The notes beneath the pieces are model-generated. The model searched no databases and had not been told where the DNA came from. It saw nothing but the letters and a program-made list of their open reading frames with translations. A program made the translations under genes and the position numbers. This document shows positions 8,249 to 17,680 of a stretch of 64,000 nucleotides of DNA, piece by piece; positions within the stretch are counted from its first letter, which is position 1, and each line of letters begins with the position of its first letter. Source of the DNA: Planctomycetota bacterium (lineage in GTDB: Bacteria; Planctomycetota; Uabimicrobiia; Uabimicrobiales; JABWCH01). Location: positions 1 to 64,000 of the forward strand of contig JAGOMP010000003.1 of the NCBI GenBank assembly GCA_017993505.1, read 5' to 3'.

Positions 8249-9889
8249 ATGGAAGAATCAAACATCATTGCTCATTTAGAAATTTTTGTTTCAGAAAATC
8301 TGATTGTGCATTGTGATATTACACCCAATACTGAAATTAGTATAGGACGTGGACAAGAAGCAGATATTGTTTTACCTGTTCAATCTCTATCTAAAAAACA
8401 TTGTATTTTTAGGAGTTTTGATAATTCTGTAGAACTTCAAGATTTAGGGAGTCGCAATGGCACTTCTGTGAATTCTTTGAGAATTTATGACAATGTTTGT
8501 CTACATAACTCAGATGTTGTTAGAATTGGACATGTTATCATTAATGTTATTATTTATTCTCAGGAAAATACAGTACTGAAGAATGATTCTGAAATTAAGA
8601 ATGATTCTGATATTTATATAGACAGTACAGATATATTACGACCTTTATCTGTAAAAGAAAGTTGTCAGCTATATTGTGCTGAGCAGGAGAACAATAAGAT
8701 TCCTGATAGTATTCAAAAAAAAGACTCTTATCAGGAGGATGTTATAAATCTCCATTCCGAGGATATTATCCATACAAATAGTGATTTTGATACTAATTTT
8801 TCTAAAATAGAATATAATCTTGCACAATTTGAAGAAAATTTGAATGCTTCTGCATTATATAGTATATCTTCAGATCATTTTTCTTTACAACATTCAATAT
8901 ACTCTTATTTATTGAATAATTTAAAAGTCTCTGAAGGAGTATGTGATGTTTGTGGTAGAAACTTAACTACAGAAGAGCTTTTTTATCATTTAGGATTTAT
9001 TAAAAGTGGAGTCATTTATTGTTTAGAATGCATTTGTAAAAGAGATATTAAAGATATATCATCCCTTGCTAGTTATAAGATTGTAAAAAAATTAGGGGAA
9101 GGTGGCATGGGAGCAGTATTTGAGGCAGTTCAAGTTTCCATGGAACGACCTGTTGCATTGAAAATTATGCGTAGAACAACAGAATTACCTAGATCTTCCA
9201 TACAACGTTTTTTTCGAGAGGCACGCATTGGGGGAAAAATGCACCATACTAATATTGTCCAGTTTTTAGATTGTGGTCAAGTGGACGATATTTATTTTTT
9301 AGTAATGGAATATGTACTAGGCGTAAATATTCATCAACTTATGCAGGAAATAGGCGTTTTCCATTATTCTATGGCCTTGCCAATCATAGAACAAGTTTTA
9401 CAAGCATTGCATTATGCACATAAAAATTTTCAAATTATCCATCGTGATATTAAACCTGATAATATTTTAATAAATCAAAATGGAATTGTAAAAATTACAG
9501 ATTTTGGATTGGCAAAAGATTACACAGAAGCTGGTTTTTCTGGTATTACAAAATCTCAAACTGGTATAGGCACTCTCTTTTATATGGCTTCTGAACAAAT
9601 TTTCAATGCAAAATTTTCAGATCAAAGAGTTGATATTTATTCTTTAGGTGCAACATTATATGAAATGTTGACTGGTATATTACCTTTTAGTGGAAATCAA
9701 ATCATAGAGGTAATACAAAATATTCAAACAAAGGACTTGACTCCCATTCATATTTTAGATCCATATATTCCTGAAGATATAAGTAATATTATTGTAAAGG
9801 CTATGCAAAAAGATCCTAGCCAACGATTTCAATCTTTTTATGAAATGTTGCGTGATATTCAAAGTTGTTGCCAAAAATATAACGTATAG
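8249..9889 (+). CDS. FHA - zinc-finger - Ser/Thr protein kinase
   Basis: 546-aa soluble Hanks-type kinase. Residues ~20-100 form an FHA phosphothreonine-binding domain (SIGRGQEADIV, SKKHC, DLGSRNGT). A ~110-residue low-complexity linker follows. Then comes a cysteine knuckle, C232-x2-C235 and C258-x2-C261-x-C263, likely to bind zinc. The kinase domain starts near 275: GEGGMGAVFEA loop, VALKIM lysine, catalytic HRDIKPDN with Asp400, DFGLAK, and ASEQ in place of APEQ. All catalytic residues are present and no membrane segment is seen, unlike the other kinases here. N-terminal FHA domains in such kinases usually bind autophosphorylated sites. The gene follows a strong terminator and may need its own promoter. 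Substrates are unknown. Confidence 0.88.
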   Translation: MEESNIIAHLEIFVSENLIVHCDITPNTEISIGRGQEADIVLPVQSLSKKHCIFRSFDNSVELQDLGSRNGTSVNSLRIYDNVCLHNSDVVRIGHVIINVIIYSQENTVLKNDSEIKNDSDIYIDSTDILRPLSVKESCQLYCAEQENNKIPDSIQKKDSYQEDVINLHSEDIIHTNSDFDTNFSKIEYNLAQFEENLNASALYSISSDHFSLQHSIYSYLLNNLKVSEGVCDVCGRNLTTEELFYHLGFIKSGVIYCLECICKRDIKDISSLASYKIVKKLGEGGMGAVFEAVQVSMERPVALKIMRRTTELPRSSIQRFFREARIGGKMHHTNIVQFLDCGQVDDIYFLVMEYVLGVNIHQLMQEIGVFHYSMALPIIEQVLQALHYAHKNFQIIHRDIKPDNILINQNGIVKITDFGLAKDYTEAGFSGITKSQTGIGTLFYMASEQIFNAKFSDQRVDIYSLGATLYEMLTGILPFSGNQIIEVIQNIQTKDLTPIHILDPYIPEDISNIIVKAMQKDPSQRFQSFYEMLRDIQSCCQKYNV

Positions 9890-9948
9890 TGAAGTGATAG
9901 AATATTGAGTATAGAGTACATACAGAATGAAAATACGAGGAATTTGTT

Positions 9949-11034
9949 ATGCAAAAAACTCCACTATATTTAAACTCTTTAATTTGTCAAAATCAGATAG
10001 GAGTTCAAGAACAAAAAATAGGAGAATCATTTAATTCTTTAGATGAATATTTTTTAAAAAGTTCTTCTTATCGAACGCATAATTCGATTGTGGAGTCTTT
10101 AGAGAAAAAGATAGCATTATTAGAACAAACAGAAGATGCTTTAGCAGTAGTAAGTCTCAATATTGCATTGAGTAGTATTGTATATGCATTATTACAAGAT
10201 GGAGATCATATTTTAGTGCATGAAACTGTTTCTGGTGAATTAGAAACATGGTTATATGAATTTCTTCCTTCTGTTCATGTTCATGTAGATCGTGCAAATT
10301 TTTCTAATCTTACTTCTATAGAAGAGAACATCTGTAAACAAACGAAAATGATGCTTATAGAATTTCCTAGTATTCCTTTTCTAGAAGTTTTTGATTTAGA
10401 ATCATGTATTGAATTAGCTCATAAAAAAAATATATTATGTGTAGTGAATCATACTATGTTGAGTCCTGTTTCTATTCAACCTAGTAAATATGGAGCTGAT
10501 ATAGTCATTTCAAGCTTGAAAGAATATTGTGCTTGTGGAAAAAATATAGGAGCCTATTTTGCTAGTAATAAAATGTTATTATTGCAAATTCGACGTATCG
10601 TTCAATTATTAGATGTTTCCTTACCAGAAAAAGAAGCTATATGCATTTTAGACCATCTTCAAACATTGGCTGTACGAATCGAAAAAATTTCAAAAAATGC
10701 TAGTATAGTCGTGAATTTTTTACAATCTCATCCTAGAATCGAAACTATGTATTATATTGATGCTACATATCCAAATGTACAGAAACAGTTAACTTATACA
10801 GGAGGAATATGTTATTGCAAGTTAAAAACAAACCAAGCAGGAACTTTACAATTTTTAAATCGTTTAAAACATTGTAGTATTCAAACTATGTTTGGAGGCT
10901 TGCAAACAACCTTAGAATATCCTACAGCCATGAGTTATTTATTGATTCCAACAAAGAAACAAACAAAACTAGGAATAGAAGATAATCTTGTTCGTATTTC
11001 TGTAGGGTTAGAACAGATAGAAGATATTCTTTGA
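9949..11034 (+). CDS. Degenerate Cys/Met-metabolism PLP enzyme-like protein
   Basis: 361 aa with the fold and order of cystathionine gamma-synthase / methionine gamma-lyase proteins. The Schiff-base lysine is probably Lys191 (SSLKEY in place of SATKY), preceded by YGADIVIS. Several key residues differ. The PLP-ring Asp of the DNT motif is Asn167 (VVNHTM). The YSRxxNPT loop is SYRTHNSI, retaining only Arg and Asn. The catalytic Tyr of the YGG motif appears as Val (ETVSGE). Family lengths are about 380-420 aa, so it is also short. It may be an enzyme with altered chemistry or a non-catalytic paralogue. RBS AGGA precedes ATG 9949. Confidence 0.65.
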   Translation: MQKTPLYLNSLICQNQIGVQEQKIGESFNSLDEYFLKSSSYRTHNSIVESLEKKIALLEQTEDALAVVSLNIALSSIVYALLQDGDHILVHETVSGELETWLYEFLPSVHVHVDRANFSNLTSIEENICKQTKMMLIEFPSIPFLEVFDLESCIELAHKKNILCVVNHTMLSPVSIQPSKYGADIVISSLKEYCACGKNIGAYFASNKMLLLQIRRIVQLLDVSLPEKEAICILDHLQTLAVRIEKISKNASIVVNFLQSHPRIETMYYIDATYPNVQKQLTYTGGICYCKLKTNQAGTLQFLNRLKHCSIQTMFGGLQTTLEYPTAMSYLLIPTKKQTKLGIEDNLVRISVGLEQIEDIL

Positions 11035-11091
11035 GATATTGATCAAGCATTGTTAGGATAAAAGAGACTAGAAAAGGATTTGTTTTTTTTG

Positions 11092-11120
11092 TTGTTTCTT
11101 GTTTTTTTTTACTGTATAAT
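11092..11120 (+). promoter_or_regulatory. Sigma70-like promoter for the xdhB-like gene
   Basis: TTGTTT, 17 nt, TATAAT, 39 nt before ATG 11160. The spacer is T-rich. Confidence 0.5.
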
Positions 11121-11159
11121 AAAATTGATTTTATTGCATCAAAATGTAAAAGGGGAAAA

Positions 11160-12032
11160 ATGAGGAATTATTTAAATGATTATCAAGTGCTGAGTTGCTC
11201 TACTTTAGAAGATGCACTTTGTATCATGCAAGAAAAACCAGATTCGATTCCTTTAGCAGGAGGAACGGATTTAATGGTTTACTTGAAATATAATCGTTTG
11301 GTTGCTGGGAGATATTTAAATTTACATAGTATTCCAGAATTGCAACCTAAAATTGACATTCAAGAAAATCAAATTGTATTTTCCGCTTTGACAACATACC
11401 GAGATGTGAGAATGAATCCTTATTTCAAAGACAATATGAAGTTATTGCCTTTGGTAGCATCTAACATTGGTGCTATGAGCATCCAAAATATCGGAACTTG
11501 GGTTGGAAATATAGGGAATGCTTCTCCCGCAGCAGATGGTGTCCTTGCCTTGATGTTATATGATGCTAAAGTGCATTTAAAATCTCAACAAGGCGAAAGA
11601 GTGATTTTATTAGCAGATTTTTATAAAGGATATAAGCAAATGGATCGTGATTCTCATGAGCTTATCACAGCTATTTCTATTCCTAAATCTGCTAAAAGTG
11701 CCTATGAATATTATCGAAAAGTAGGCGAGAGAAAATTGCAAGCTATTGCTAAAATAGCATATGGAATAAGAATGTATATTAACAAAGACAAAACAGTTCA
11801 AGATTCTCGTATAGTTTTTGGGAGTATGATGCCGTATACATATCGTTGTCGTTCGTTAGAAACATTGCTTCAAGGTAAAAAAATCACTCCAGATGTGATA
11901 CAACAGGGAGTAGAAATCATTCAACAAGAATTACAACCTATTGATGATATTCGTTCTACAGCACGCTATCGTTTACAAGTAGCAAAAAATCTATGGAAAG
12001 AGTCCTTAGAAAGTTTGACTAACCTTTCTTAA
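11160..12032 (+). CDS. xdhB: XdhB/YgfM-like FAD-binding subunit of a molybdenum hydroxylase
   Basis: 290 aa, the usual length of the medium FAD subunit of xanthine dehydrogenase-type enzymes (XdhB, CoxM, HbaB). Motifs: PLAGGTDLMVYLK (residues 31-43) binds FAD pyrophosphate; SIQNIGTWVGNIGNASPAAD is the second FAD loop; the C-terminal CO_deh_flav_C part follows (YEYYRKVGERKLQAIAKI). The partner Mo-pterin and 2Fe-2S subunits are not in this window. Its role with YgfK in purine catabolism is inference from their association in other anaerobes. RBS AGGGG lies 4 nt upstream of the start. Its own promoter-like sequence and the 48-nt gap to efp suggest a short operon. Confidence 0.85.
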   Translation: MRNYLNDYQVLSCSTLEDALCIMQEKPDSIPLAGGTDLMVYLKYNRLVAGRYLNLHSIPELQPKIDIQENQIVFSALTTYRDVRMNPYFKDNMKLLPLVASNIGAMSIQNIGTWVGNIGNASPAADGVLALMLYDAKVHLKSQQGERVILLADFYKGYKQMDRDSHELITAISIPKSAKSAYEYYRKVGERKLQAIAKIAYGIRMYINKDKTVQDSRIVFGSMMPYTYRCRSLETLLQGKKITPDVIQQGVEIIQQELQPIDDIRSTARYRLQVAKNLWKESLESLTNLS

Positions 12033-12080
12033 TTCTTTTTTTATTTTTTATTTTTGTTTTTAAGTCGGAGAAAAATATTT

Positions 12081-12644
12081 ATGATCAGCAGCAATGATCT
12101 AAAAAATGGAATGACAATTATTTTTAATGATGTCATTCATGAAGTAGTGGAATTCCAACATATTAAACCAGGGAAAGGTCATGCTTTCGTACGCACGAAA
12201 CTAAAAAATTTGAAAACAAATGCCATTTTTGAAAATACTTATCGTGCCAAAGAACCTATTGAACAAGCAATTGTGGACAAAAGAAATTTACAATATCTTT
12301 ATCGTGACAGAGATCTATTCTATTTTCAAGATCCTGATACATATGATCAAATCCCGATAGATATTCATATTATAGAACCTCTTCTTGATTATCTTAAAGA
12401 AGAAGATATGGTCTTCTTTCGATTCTATGAAGGGGAAGTTGTGGAAGCTGTATTGCCAGATTTTATTGTTCTTCGAGTCACAGAAGCTTTACCAGGTCTG
12501 AAAGGTGATACAGTACAGGGCGGTACAAAACCTGTTACTCTAGAAACGGGCAAAGTCATTCAAGTTCCCTTATTCATCAATCAAGACGATTTAGTAAAAG
12601 TTGACACTCGTACTGGTCGTTATATTGAACGAGTAAGAGAATAA
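12081..12644 (+). CDS. efp: Translation elongation factor P
   Basis: 187 aa when started at ATG 12081 (GGAG 10 nt upstream), the normal EF-P length; an in-frame earlier start would add nine non-family residues. It rescues ribosomes stalled on polyproline. Three domains are visible: KOW-like N-domain with tip loop KPGKGHAF, whose Lys32 is the usual modification target, then the OB domains ending in VDTRTGRYIERVRE. No EpmA/EpmB-type modification gene is nearby. The last 8 codons and the stop are repeated exactly in a 34-bp tandem duplication. Confidence 0.95.
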   Translation: MISSNDLKNGMTIIFNDVIHEVVEFQHIKPGKGHAFVRTKLKNLKTNAIFENTYRAKEPIEQAIVDKRNLQYLYRDRDLFYFQDPDTYDQIPIDIHIIEPLLDYLKEEDMVFFRFYEGEVVEAVLPDFIVLRVTEALPGLKGDTVQGGTKPVTLETGKVIQVPLFINQDDLVKVDTRTGRYIERVRE

Positions 12645-12688
12645 TTTATTAGTTTATATTGAACGAGTAAGAGAATAATTTATTAGTT
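12621..12688 (+). repeat. Exact 34-bp tandem duplication of the efp 3' end
   Basis: 12621-12654 and 12655-12688 are identical. The unit begins eight codons before the efp stop and includes the stop. The second copy fills nearly the whole gap to the next gene, whose RBS starts at 12698. Confidence 0.97.
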
Positions 12689-12709
12689 GCATTGCTTGGC
12701 AGGTTTAAA

Positions 12710-13552
12710 ATGGACACAACAAATTCTTGCTTACGGGAAGATGTGCTAGAATGTATTGAAGAATTTTATCGAGTATTAGAATTATCAGTTGCAGATGCTT
12801 TGCCTAGTAGTATTTCAGGATACCAAGAATTCAAAATACATATCAATGAAAATCAAATTCCCCTTTGGGAAATTATGGAAAAAGAAATTTCTAGTAAAAT
12901 TTTAAATTGGCCAGAATGGTATGCCATTTTACATCTAGAACAACAAGATCCAAAAAACAATTCTACTGTAGTTCGATATAAAGATAGCCAAGAAATTGTA
13001 GCTTCTATTCCCATAAAATTTCAAGATTTTAATGAACGATTTCAGAACACACTTCTAGAGATCCGTGAAATTGCAGTAGAAAAAATACGCCAAGCAATTA
13101 TTTGTAGTTTAATAAGATTTTCTGAAAATCCAGGATATAAAAAAGCTTGTTTAGATTTTCAATCGTATCTTATTCCTATAGAAGAATTGACTCACAAAGA
13201 AGAATGTTTGCCTTTTTTCGATATTTGGAATCCTCTTCGTATGGGAGAAGAAATTCTTATTCCAGAAATATTAGAACGAATTACAGAAGAAATAAAATCT
13301 GTGGAATCTATCTGTTATCCTTACAATGCAGATAAAACATGTCAATGGAATTTTTCTTTAATCATTCGTTTACAAGTAGAATTAATTCAAACAATTCGTG
13401 ATCGTGTATCTCGTTTAATTGCAGTAGCAGAAAATCATTTTAAAGATTTTTTTATAAATGAAGTATTACGTAGAGAACTTTTACCAATTATTCGTATCCA
13501 TTTAAATGATTCTCAATTTATAACGTCGATTTTAAAAAAAGAATTTAAATAA
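12710..13552 (+). CDS. Conserved-looking hypothetical protein
   Basis: 280 aa from ATG 12710, chosen because GGCAGG ends 6 nt before it; a TTG at 12692 would overlap the RBS. I do not recognise the family. It is soluble, without signal peptide or membrane segment, rich in charged helices with regularly spaced Leu/Ile and a conserved-looking NPLRMGEEILIPEILERI segment. It lies 21 nt after the efp duplication and 185 nt before the giant Hsp70-like gene, so it could be an accessory of the latter. Confidence refers to it being a real gene. Confidence 0.7.
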   Translation: MDTTNSCLREDVLECIEEFYRVLELSVADALPSSISGYQEFKIHINENQIPLWEIMEKEISSKILNWPEWYAILHLEQQDPKNNSTVVRYKDSQEIVASIPIKFQDFNERFQNTLLEIREIAVEKIRQAIICSLIRFSENPGYKKACLDFQSYLIPIEELTHKEECLPFFDIWNPLRMGEEILIPEILERITEEIKSVESICYPYNADKTCQWNFSLIIRLQVELIQTIRDRVSRLIAVAENHFKDFFINEVLRRELLPIIRIHLNDSQFITSILKKEFK

Positions 13553-13737
13553 AATCGTAAATTACTAAGAAAAATAAAAATTTAATTGTTTTAATTATTT
13601 TTTTGTATTTTCTACGAAAAATAAAAAAACGTGTAATTTTAACTAGTAATTGTAGAAAAAATAGATATAATATTTTTTAATCGTTTTATGTTGTTATTTA
13701 AATAGACCCGAATTGCCTTTTGTGAAAGAGGGAAACT

Positions 13738-16700
13738 ATGCCTGATAACCTGAAATTTTATCCTGAACAAAGAAGTGTAACTATAAATCCTTTAGATCGA
13801 CAAGGTGAGTTGCGTTACTTTTTGGAAGGTTTTTCTGGTAAGATATCGCAAAAAGAAATTACACTCAAATATGCCTTTCCAGCAAAATTAGGGACTGCAT
13901 CACAAGCATTAAAAGATAAGATTCGTAGCATTCTAGTAAATATTCTAGATGTAACCCATTTTAGCGTTCTTTCCGGTAGAAACCGTGCAACCATTGTTGT
14001 TCCAATTTGTCAATTACAAGATACTTCTCTATTAGCCCATGAGGGGACTATTAGAGTGCCTATTTTATTAAAATTAATAAAACATGATGAACTCGACCAA
14101 GAACTCAAATGTGCTCAAGAACTTCATCTCATTACAGATTTACAAGAACCAGTTGAAGAAGATCATTTAGCCGATGAAGGTGATGTAGATTTTTCTGATC
14201 AACCAGAAGAAAAGATTGGAAATGAGCAAGATGCACTTGCCTATAATAACGATGATGAATCCTTAGATGATGCTACAGGTGATGGAGATGTATATTCAGA
14301 AGAATCTGAGGATGAAGATGATGATGATGAACATGATGCTAGTAGTTTATATAGTGGTTTGATGGCAATAGATTATGGAACAACCAACTCAGCTATTGTT
14401 GTCCGAGATCCACGTTATGCTGCGGAAGAAGTTCGTGGTCAACTCAGTACAGAACAATGGGATTTTTTATGCGAATGGATTAACAATTGGTTGACAGAAC
14501 ACTTGGCTACTATTGAACCAATGGAAACCGATTTATTCGTAGAAAATTTAACACGCATTGTTCCTAATGCGAATCTACCCACTTGTGGAACGCCTGATGA
14601 TGAAATTAAACGTTCCCTCTTACAATTAGATGATACAATCCGTACACAAATTCTTTCTGAAACTTTATGTAGACTATCCAATTTTTCGCAAGAAGGAACT
14701 ACGTCTCGCATTTTACAAGATATTGCTCCTGAAGTTATGCGAGGGTTTGAAGCTGTTATTGATTCCAAAACATTAGAATCTCAAAGATACTTTGTACTAG
14801 AACTAGATGAAAATGCTGGTCCAGCTCCTATTCCTAGTACATTGCAAGTTGTCTCAGCACCCAGCACAGAAGATTTAAATCGATTGATGGAAGAAACAAA
14901 AATTGATATGGGTGCACGAGTTAGTTTATTACTCCGAAGTGCTGCAAGTGGTGGAGCAGATATTCGTCAATTCGTGATTTCTGTGAAACGATATTTTGGT
15001 CGTGATGAAGTGATTGAAGTATTGCCTTCTGAAAATGATGGCATGCCAATTCAATTTCCAGCAGACACATTATGTCGCTTAGCATATCGAGAATTATTGC
15101 ATCGTGCTATTGCTGATATCCATAGACGAGCAGATGCAGGACAATTTCAAGATGGTGAATGGCCTTGTTCTCTTGTTGCTACATTTCCCACATCTTACCC
15201 TGCTTCTTTACGTCGTAATTTACGAGAAATCTTAACTGATTTGAACATCAAAGAAATCGATACACGTTTTGATGAAGCTACTGCTGCTGCTATTTTTTAT
15301 GTATGGCGTGAAGTTGGTGCTGACCCAGTTTGTGCAATGAATGGTCTCATGGCAAGATGTCGAAAAGATCGACATGGACGTGCTTACCAAAATATTTTAT
15401 TGTACGATTTGGGTGGTGGAACTACAGATATTGCTCTTATTCAGCTTTTATATGAAGAACTTCCTATTTTTGCAGAGGGAGCAGATCGAGGAAATGGTGG
15501 ACGTTATTTTCGTATTACTCCACGATTATTAGGAACTACAGGGCATAGATATATTGGTGGTGATTTAATTACATTATGGTTATTCCGTTTAGTAAAATCT
15601 AAATTAGCAGATTGTTTGCTACGTATCATCACAGAGAAAAACATTGAAGCACCCATGGATAGTCCATTGAGCCAAGTTTTACTCAATCTACCTGAATCAT
15701 TGATTGAAAATGATGGCGATGAAGACGCTACACCAAAATATAGAGTTGGTTCTCTCTTAGAATGGACTGCTCATCCCATGCAACAAATGCGTCAATATAA
15801 CAATCTTAATGAAAATATTATTGATGTGCTTGTTCCTACTCGTTTTGTGAATGATTCCAGCAAGACTTCTAATTTTTTCACAATGTGGGAAATGGTGGAA
15901 GAACTCAAAAAGACTATGGGAACCCCTGTAGAATCTGAGAGAACATCTGGCATTGCGAGAGAATGGCCAGAAGAAGCAGATATTGACAGTGGTCAACTCT
16001 TTAACTTTGTACAAAATGCCCATCCTTGGTTAACAGAAAGTGGAGCAGTACAGCAAGATGATTTGCACATTACTATTCCACAAACAGAACTCACTAAAAT
16101 TGCAAGAGATCCTATTAAGCAATCTCTCAGCCTTGCAGTCAGTTTATCTAAAGCAAGACTACTTACACAAGACCATAGAGATCGAATTGATAGACTTATT
16201 TTATCTGGACAATCATGCAATATGCAGTGTGTTCAAGTCGTTGCTAACGAAGTCTTCCGTGAAAGTGAAGGTGTATTTGATTACGATCCCGCCAATGTAC
16301 GTTTTGATAGAGATTCTGCGAAAACGTCAGTATCTTTAGGAGCATGTGTAGGACGTTATCTTGAATCTGTTCGTATTGATCCTTTCAATGAAAAGACAAA
16401 ACAAATGTTGCGTGACGGCTATGATCAAATTGAACTTGTGATTGAAAACTTGTTCACTTACTTATCTTGTCGTTTAGCATATGATTCTCTAGTTGCTATG
16501 GTTACTATTTTTGATCAAGGTCATGAACTTAATTTACGATCTTATACAGATAGACGTCCTGTAGCTAGAACATCTATTCATAATTTACGCCCTGTTCAAG
16601 AAAAATTCTGGATTTATCGCATTGATTTTGAAGGTGCAGAACCACAATATTTAGGCCTTATCAATGCTGAAGCAGTTGCTTTAGAAAATGGTTTTGATGA

Positions 16701-17586
16701 TTTCAGAAAATTCCGTGAAGAATATTTAGTTGGTTTTGAAGCAGATGCTGAGCTTTTTGTTCGTGCATTTTTCTTACCTCGTGGTCAAAAAACAATTACA
16801 GCAAAAACATATGAAGACCCTGTAGAAGGTGGTCCATTACCAGAACTCATTGCACGAGTTGATGGTTCTGCTATGGCTCCTAGCACAAGCTATACTGATC
16901 ATGAAGATTATGAAGAGCCAGAAGATCACGAAGATTATGAAGAGCCAGAAGATCACGAAGATCATGAAGATGAAGATCATGAAGATCATGAAATCCCAGA
17001 AGATGTAGAAAATGAATTTGATGAAGATGCAGAAAATGAATTTGATGAAGACGCTGAAGAACATGAAGAACCAGGACAAGAACAAGAAGAAGTAGCAAAA
17101 GTAGCTGCACCATCAATGGCAGATCGACAACGAGAGGAAAAGAGAAAATTAGAAGAACAAAGAGCAAAAGATAACAAAGCACCAGAACTTATTATTACTC
17201 ATACGATTACAAGCCAAGAAATTTTCGATAGACGACCCGTTATTTCAGCAAATACACCACTTGAATATATTGTACAATATCCTAATGGTGAAGAATTCAA
17301 ATGTGCTCTCAGTGAACCATTACCTATTCGTGAATCTTATGAATATCATGTGGAATCTCCTGATGAAACCGATTTCTCAGGAACAGTAGATGAAACAGAT
17401 CCATCTAGAGTACTCAAATTCCAAATAGATGAAGAAGAAACAGATGAAGCCACACTTGTATGCGATGAACGTGGAAGAATGGTAATGCTCACTTGTTCAC
17501 CCTATGAAATTAAAATTTGGGCAGATATTGAATATGTGCCACAAAAAATGGACATTCATTATGATCCTTTCTGCGGACACCATTAA
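13738..17586 (+). CDS. Giant Hsp70/actin-fold ATPase with acidic tracts (SrfB-like?)
   Basis: 1282 aa. An N-terminal ~140-residue domain of unknown type is followed by an acidic linker (141-203), then an Hsp70-like nucleotide-binding domain with large insertions. Phosphate-1 motif MAIDYGTTNSAIVV is near 208, phosphate-2 motif LLYDLGGGTTDIAL near 553 and adenosine motif RLILSGQSCNMQ near 818. A second acidic tract (1053-1119) of EDHED-type repeats and a β-rich C-terminus (PYEIKIWADIEYVPQ) follow. The spacing resembles SrfB-type proteins rather than DnaK, but I cannot confirm the family. No membrane segment is seen. RBS GAGGGA precedes ATG 13738 and a hairpin follows the stop. The RsbW-like gene is next, so a link to signalling is possible. 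Confidence 0.75.
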   Translation: MPDNLKFYPEQRSVTINPLDRQGELRYFLEGFSGKISQKEITLKYAFPAKLGTASQALKDKIRSILVNILDVTHFSVLSGRNRATIVVPICQLQDTSLLAHEGTIRVPILLKLIKHDELDQELKCAQELHLITDLQEPVEEDHLADEGDVDFSDQPEEKIGNEQDALAYNNDDESLDDATGDGDVYSEESEDEDDDDEHDASSLYSGLMAIDYGTTNSAIVVRDPRYAAEEVRGQLSTEQWDFLCEWINNWLTEHLATIEPMETDLFVENLTRIVPNANLPTCGTPDDEIKRSLLQLDDTIRTQILSETLCRLSNFSQEGTTSRILQDIAPEVMRGFEAVIDSKTLESQRYFVLELDENAGPAPIPSTLQVVSAPSTEDLNRLMEETKIDMGARVSLLLRSAASGGADIRQFVISVKRYFGRDEVIEVLPSENDGMPIQFPADTLCRLAYRELLHRAIADIHRRADAGQFQDGEWPCSLVATFPTSYPASLRRNLREILTDLNIKEIDTRFDEATAAAIFYVWREVGADPVCAMNGLMARCRKDRHGRAYQNILLYDLGGGTTDIALIQLLYEELPIFAEGADRGNGGRYFRITPRLLGTTGHRYIGGDLITLWLFRLVKSKLADCLLRIITEKNIEAPMDSPLSQVLLNLPESLIENDGDEDATPKYRVGSLLEWTAHPMQQMRQYNNLNENIIDVLVPTRFVNDSSKTSNFFTMWEMVEELKKTMGTPVESERTSGIAREWPEEADIDSGQLFNFVQNAHPWLTESGAVQQDDLHITIPQTELTKIARDPIKQSLSLAVSLSKARLLTQDHRDRIDRLILSGQSCNMQCVQVVANEVFRESEGVFDYDPANVRFDRDSAKTSVSLGACVGRYLESVRIDPFNEKTKQMLRDGYDQIELVIENLFTYLSCRLAYDSLVAMVTIFDQGHELNLRSYTDRRPVARTSIHNLRPVQEKFWIYRIDFEGAEPQYLGLINAEAVALENGFDDFRKFREEYLVGFEADAELFVRAFFLPRGQKTITAKTYEDPVEGGPLPELIARVDGSAMAPSTSYTDHEDYEEPEDHEDYEEPEDHEDHEDEDHEDHEIPEDVENEFDEDAENEFDEDAEEHEEPGQEQEEVAKVAAPSMADRQREEKRKLEEQRAKDNKAPELIITHTITSQEIFDRRPVISANTPLEYIVQYPNGEEFKCALSEPLPIRESYEYHVESPDETDFSGTVDETDPSRVLKFQIDEEETDEATLVCDERGRMVMLTCSPYEIKIWADIEYVPQKMDIHYDPFCGHH

Positions 17587-17612
17587 TCGTCATATTACTC
17601 CATGTCTATATT

Positions 17613-17640
17613 AAGAAGCGTAGTGTAAACTACGCTTCTT
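17613..17640 (+). terminator. Hairpin terminator after the Hsp70-like gene
   Basis: 12-bp perfect GC-containing stem (17613-17624 with 17629-17640) closed by a GTAA loop. The following T-run is interrupted (AATGCTTTTA). It also argues that translation of the next gene starts at 17681, not at the ATG at 17642 that touches the stem. Confidence 0.75.
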
Positions 17641-17680
17641 AATGCTTTTAATAAATAGACTTCTACTTAGAGGAAATTTC

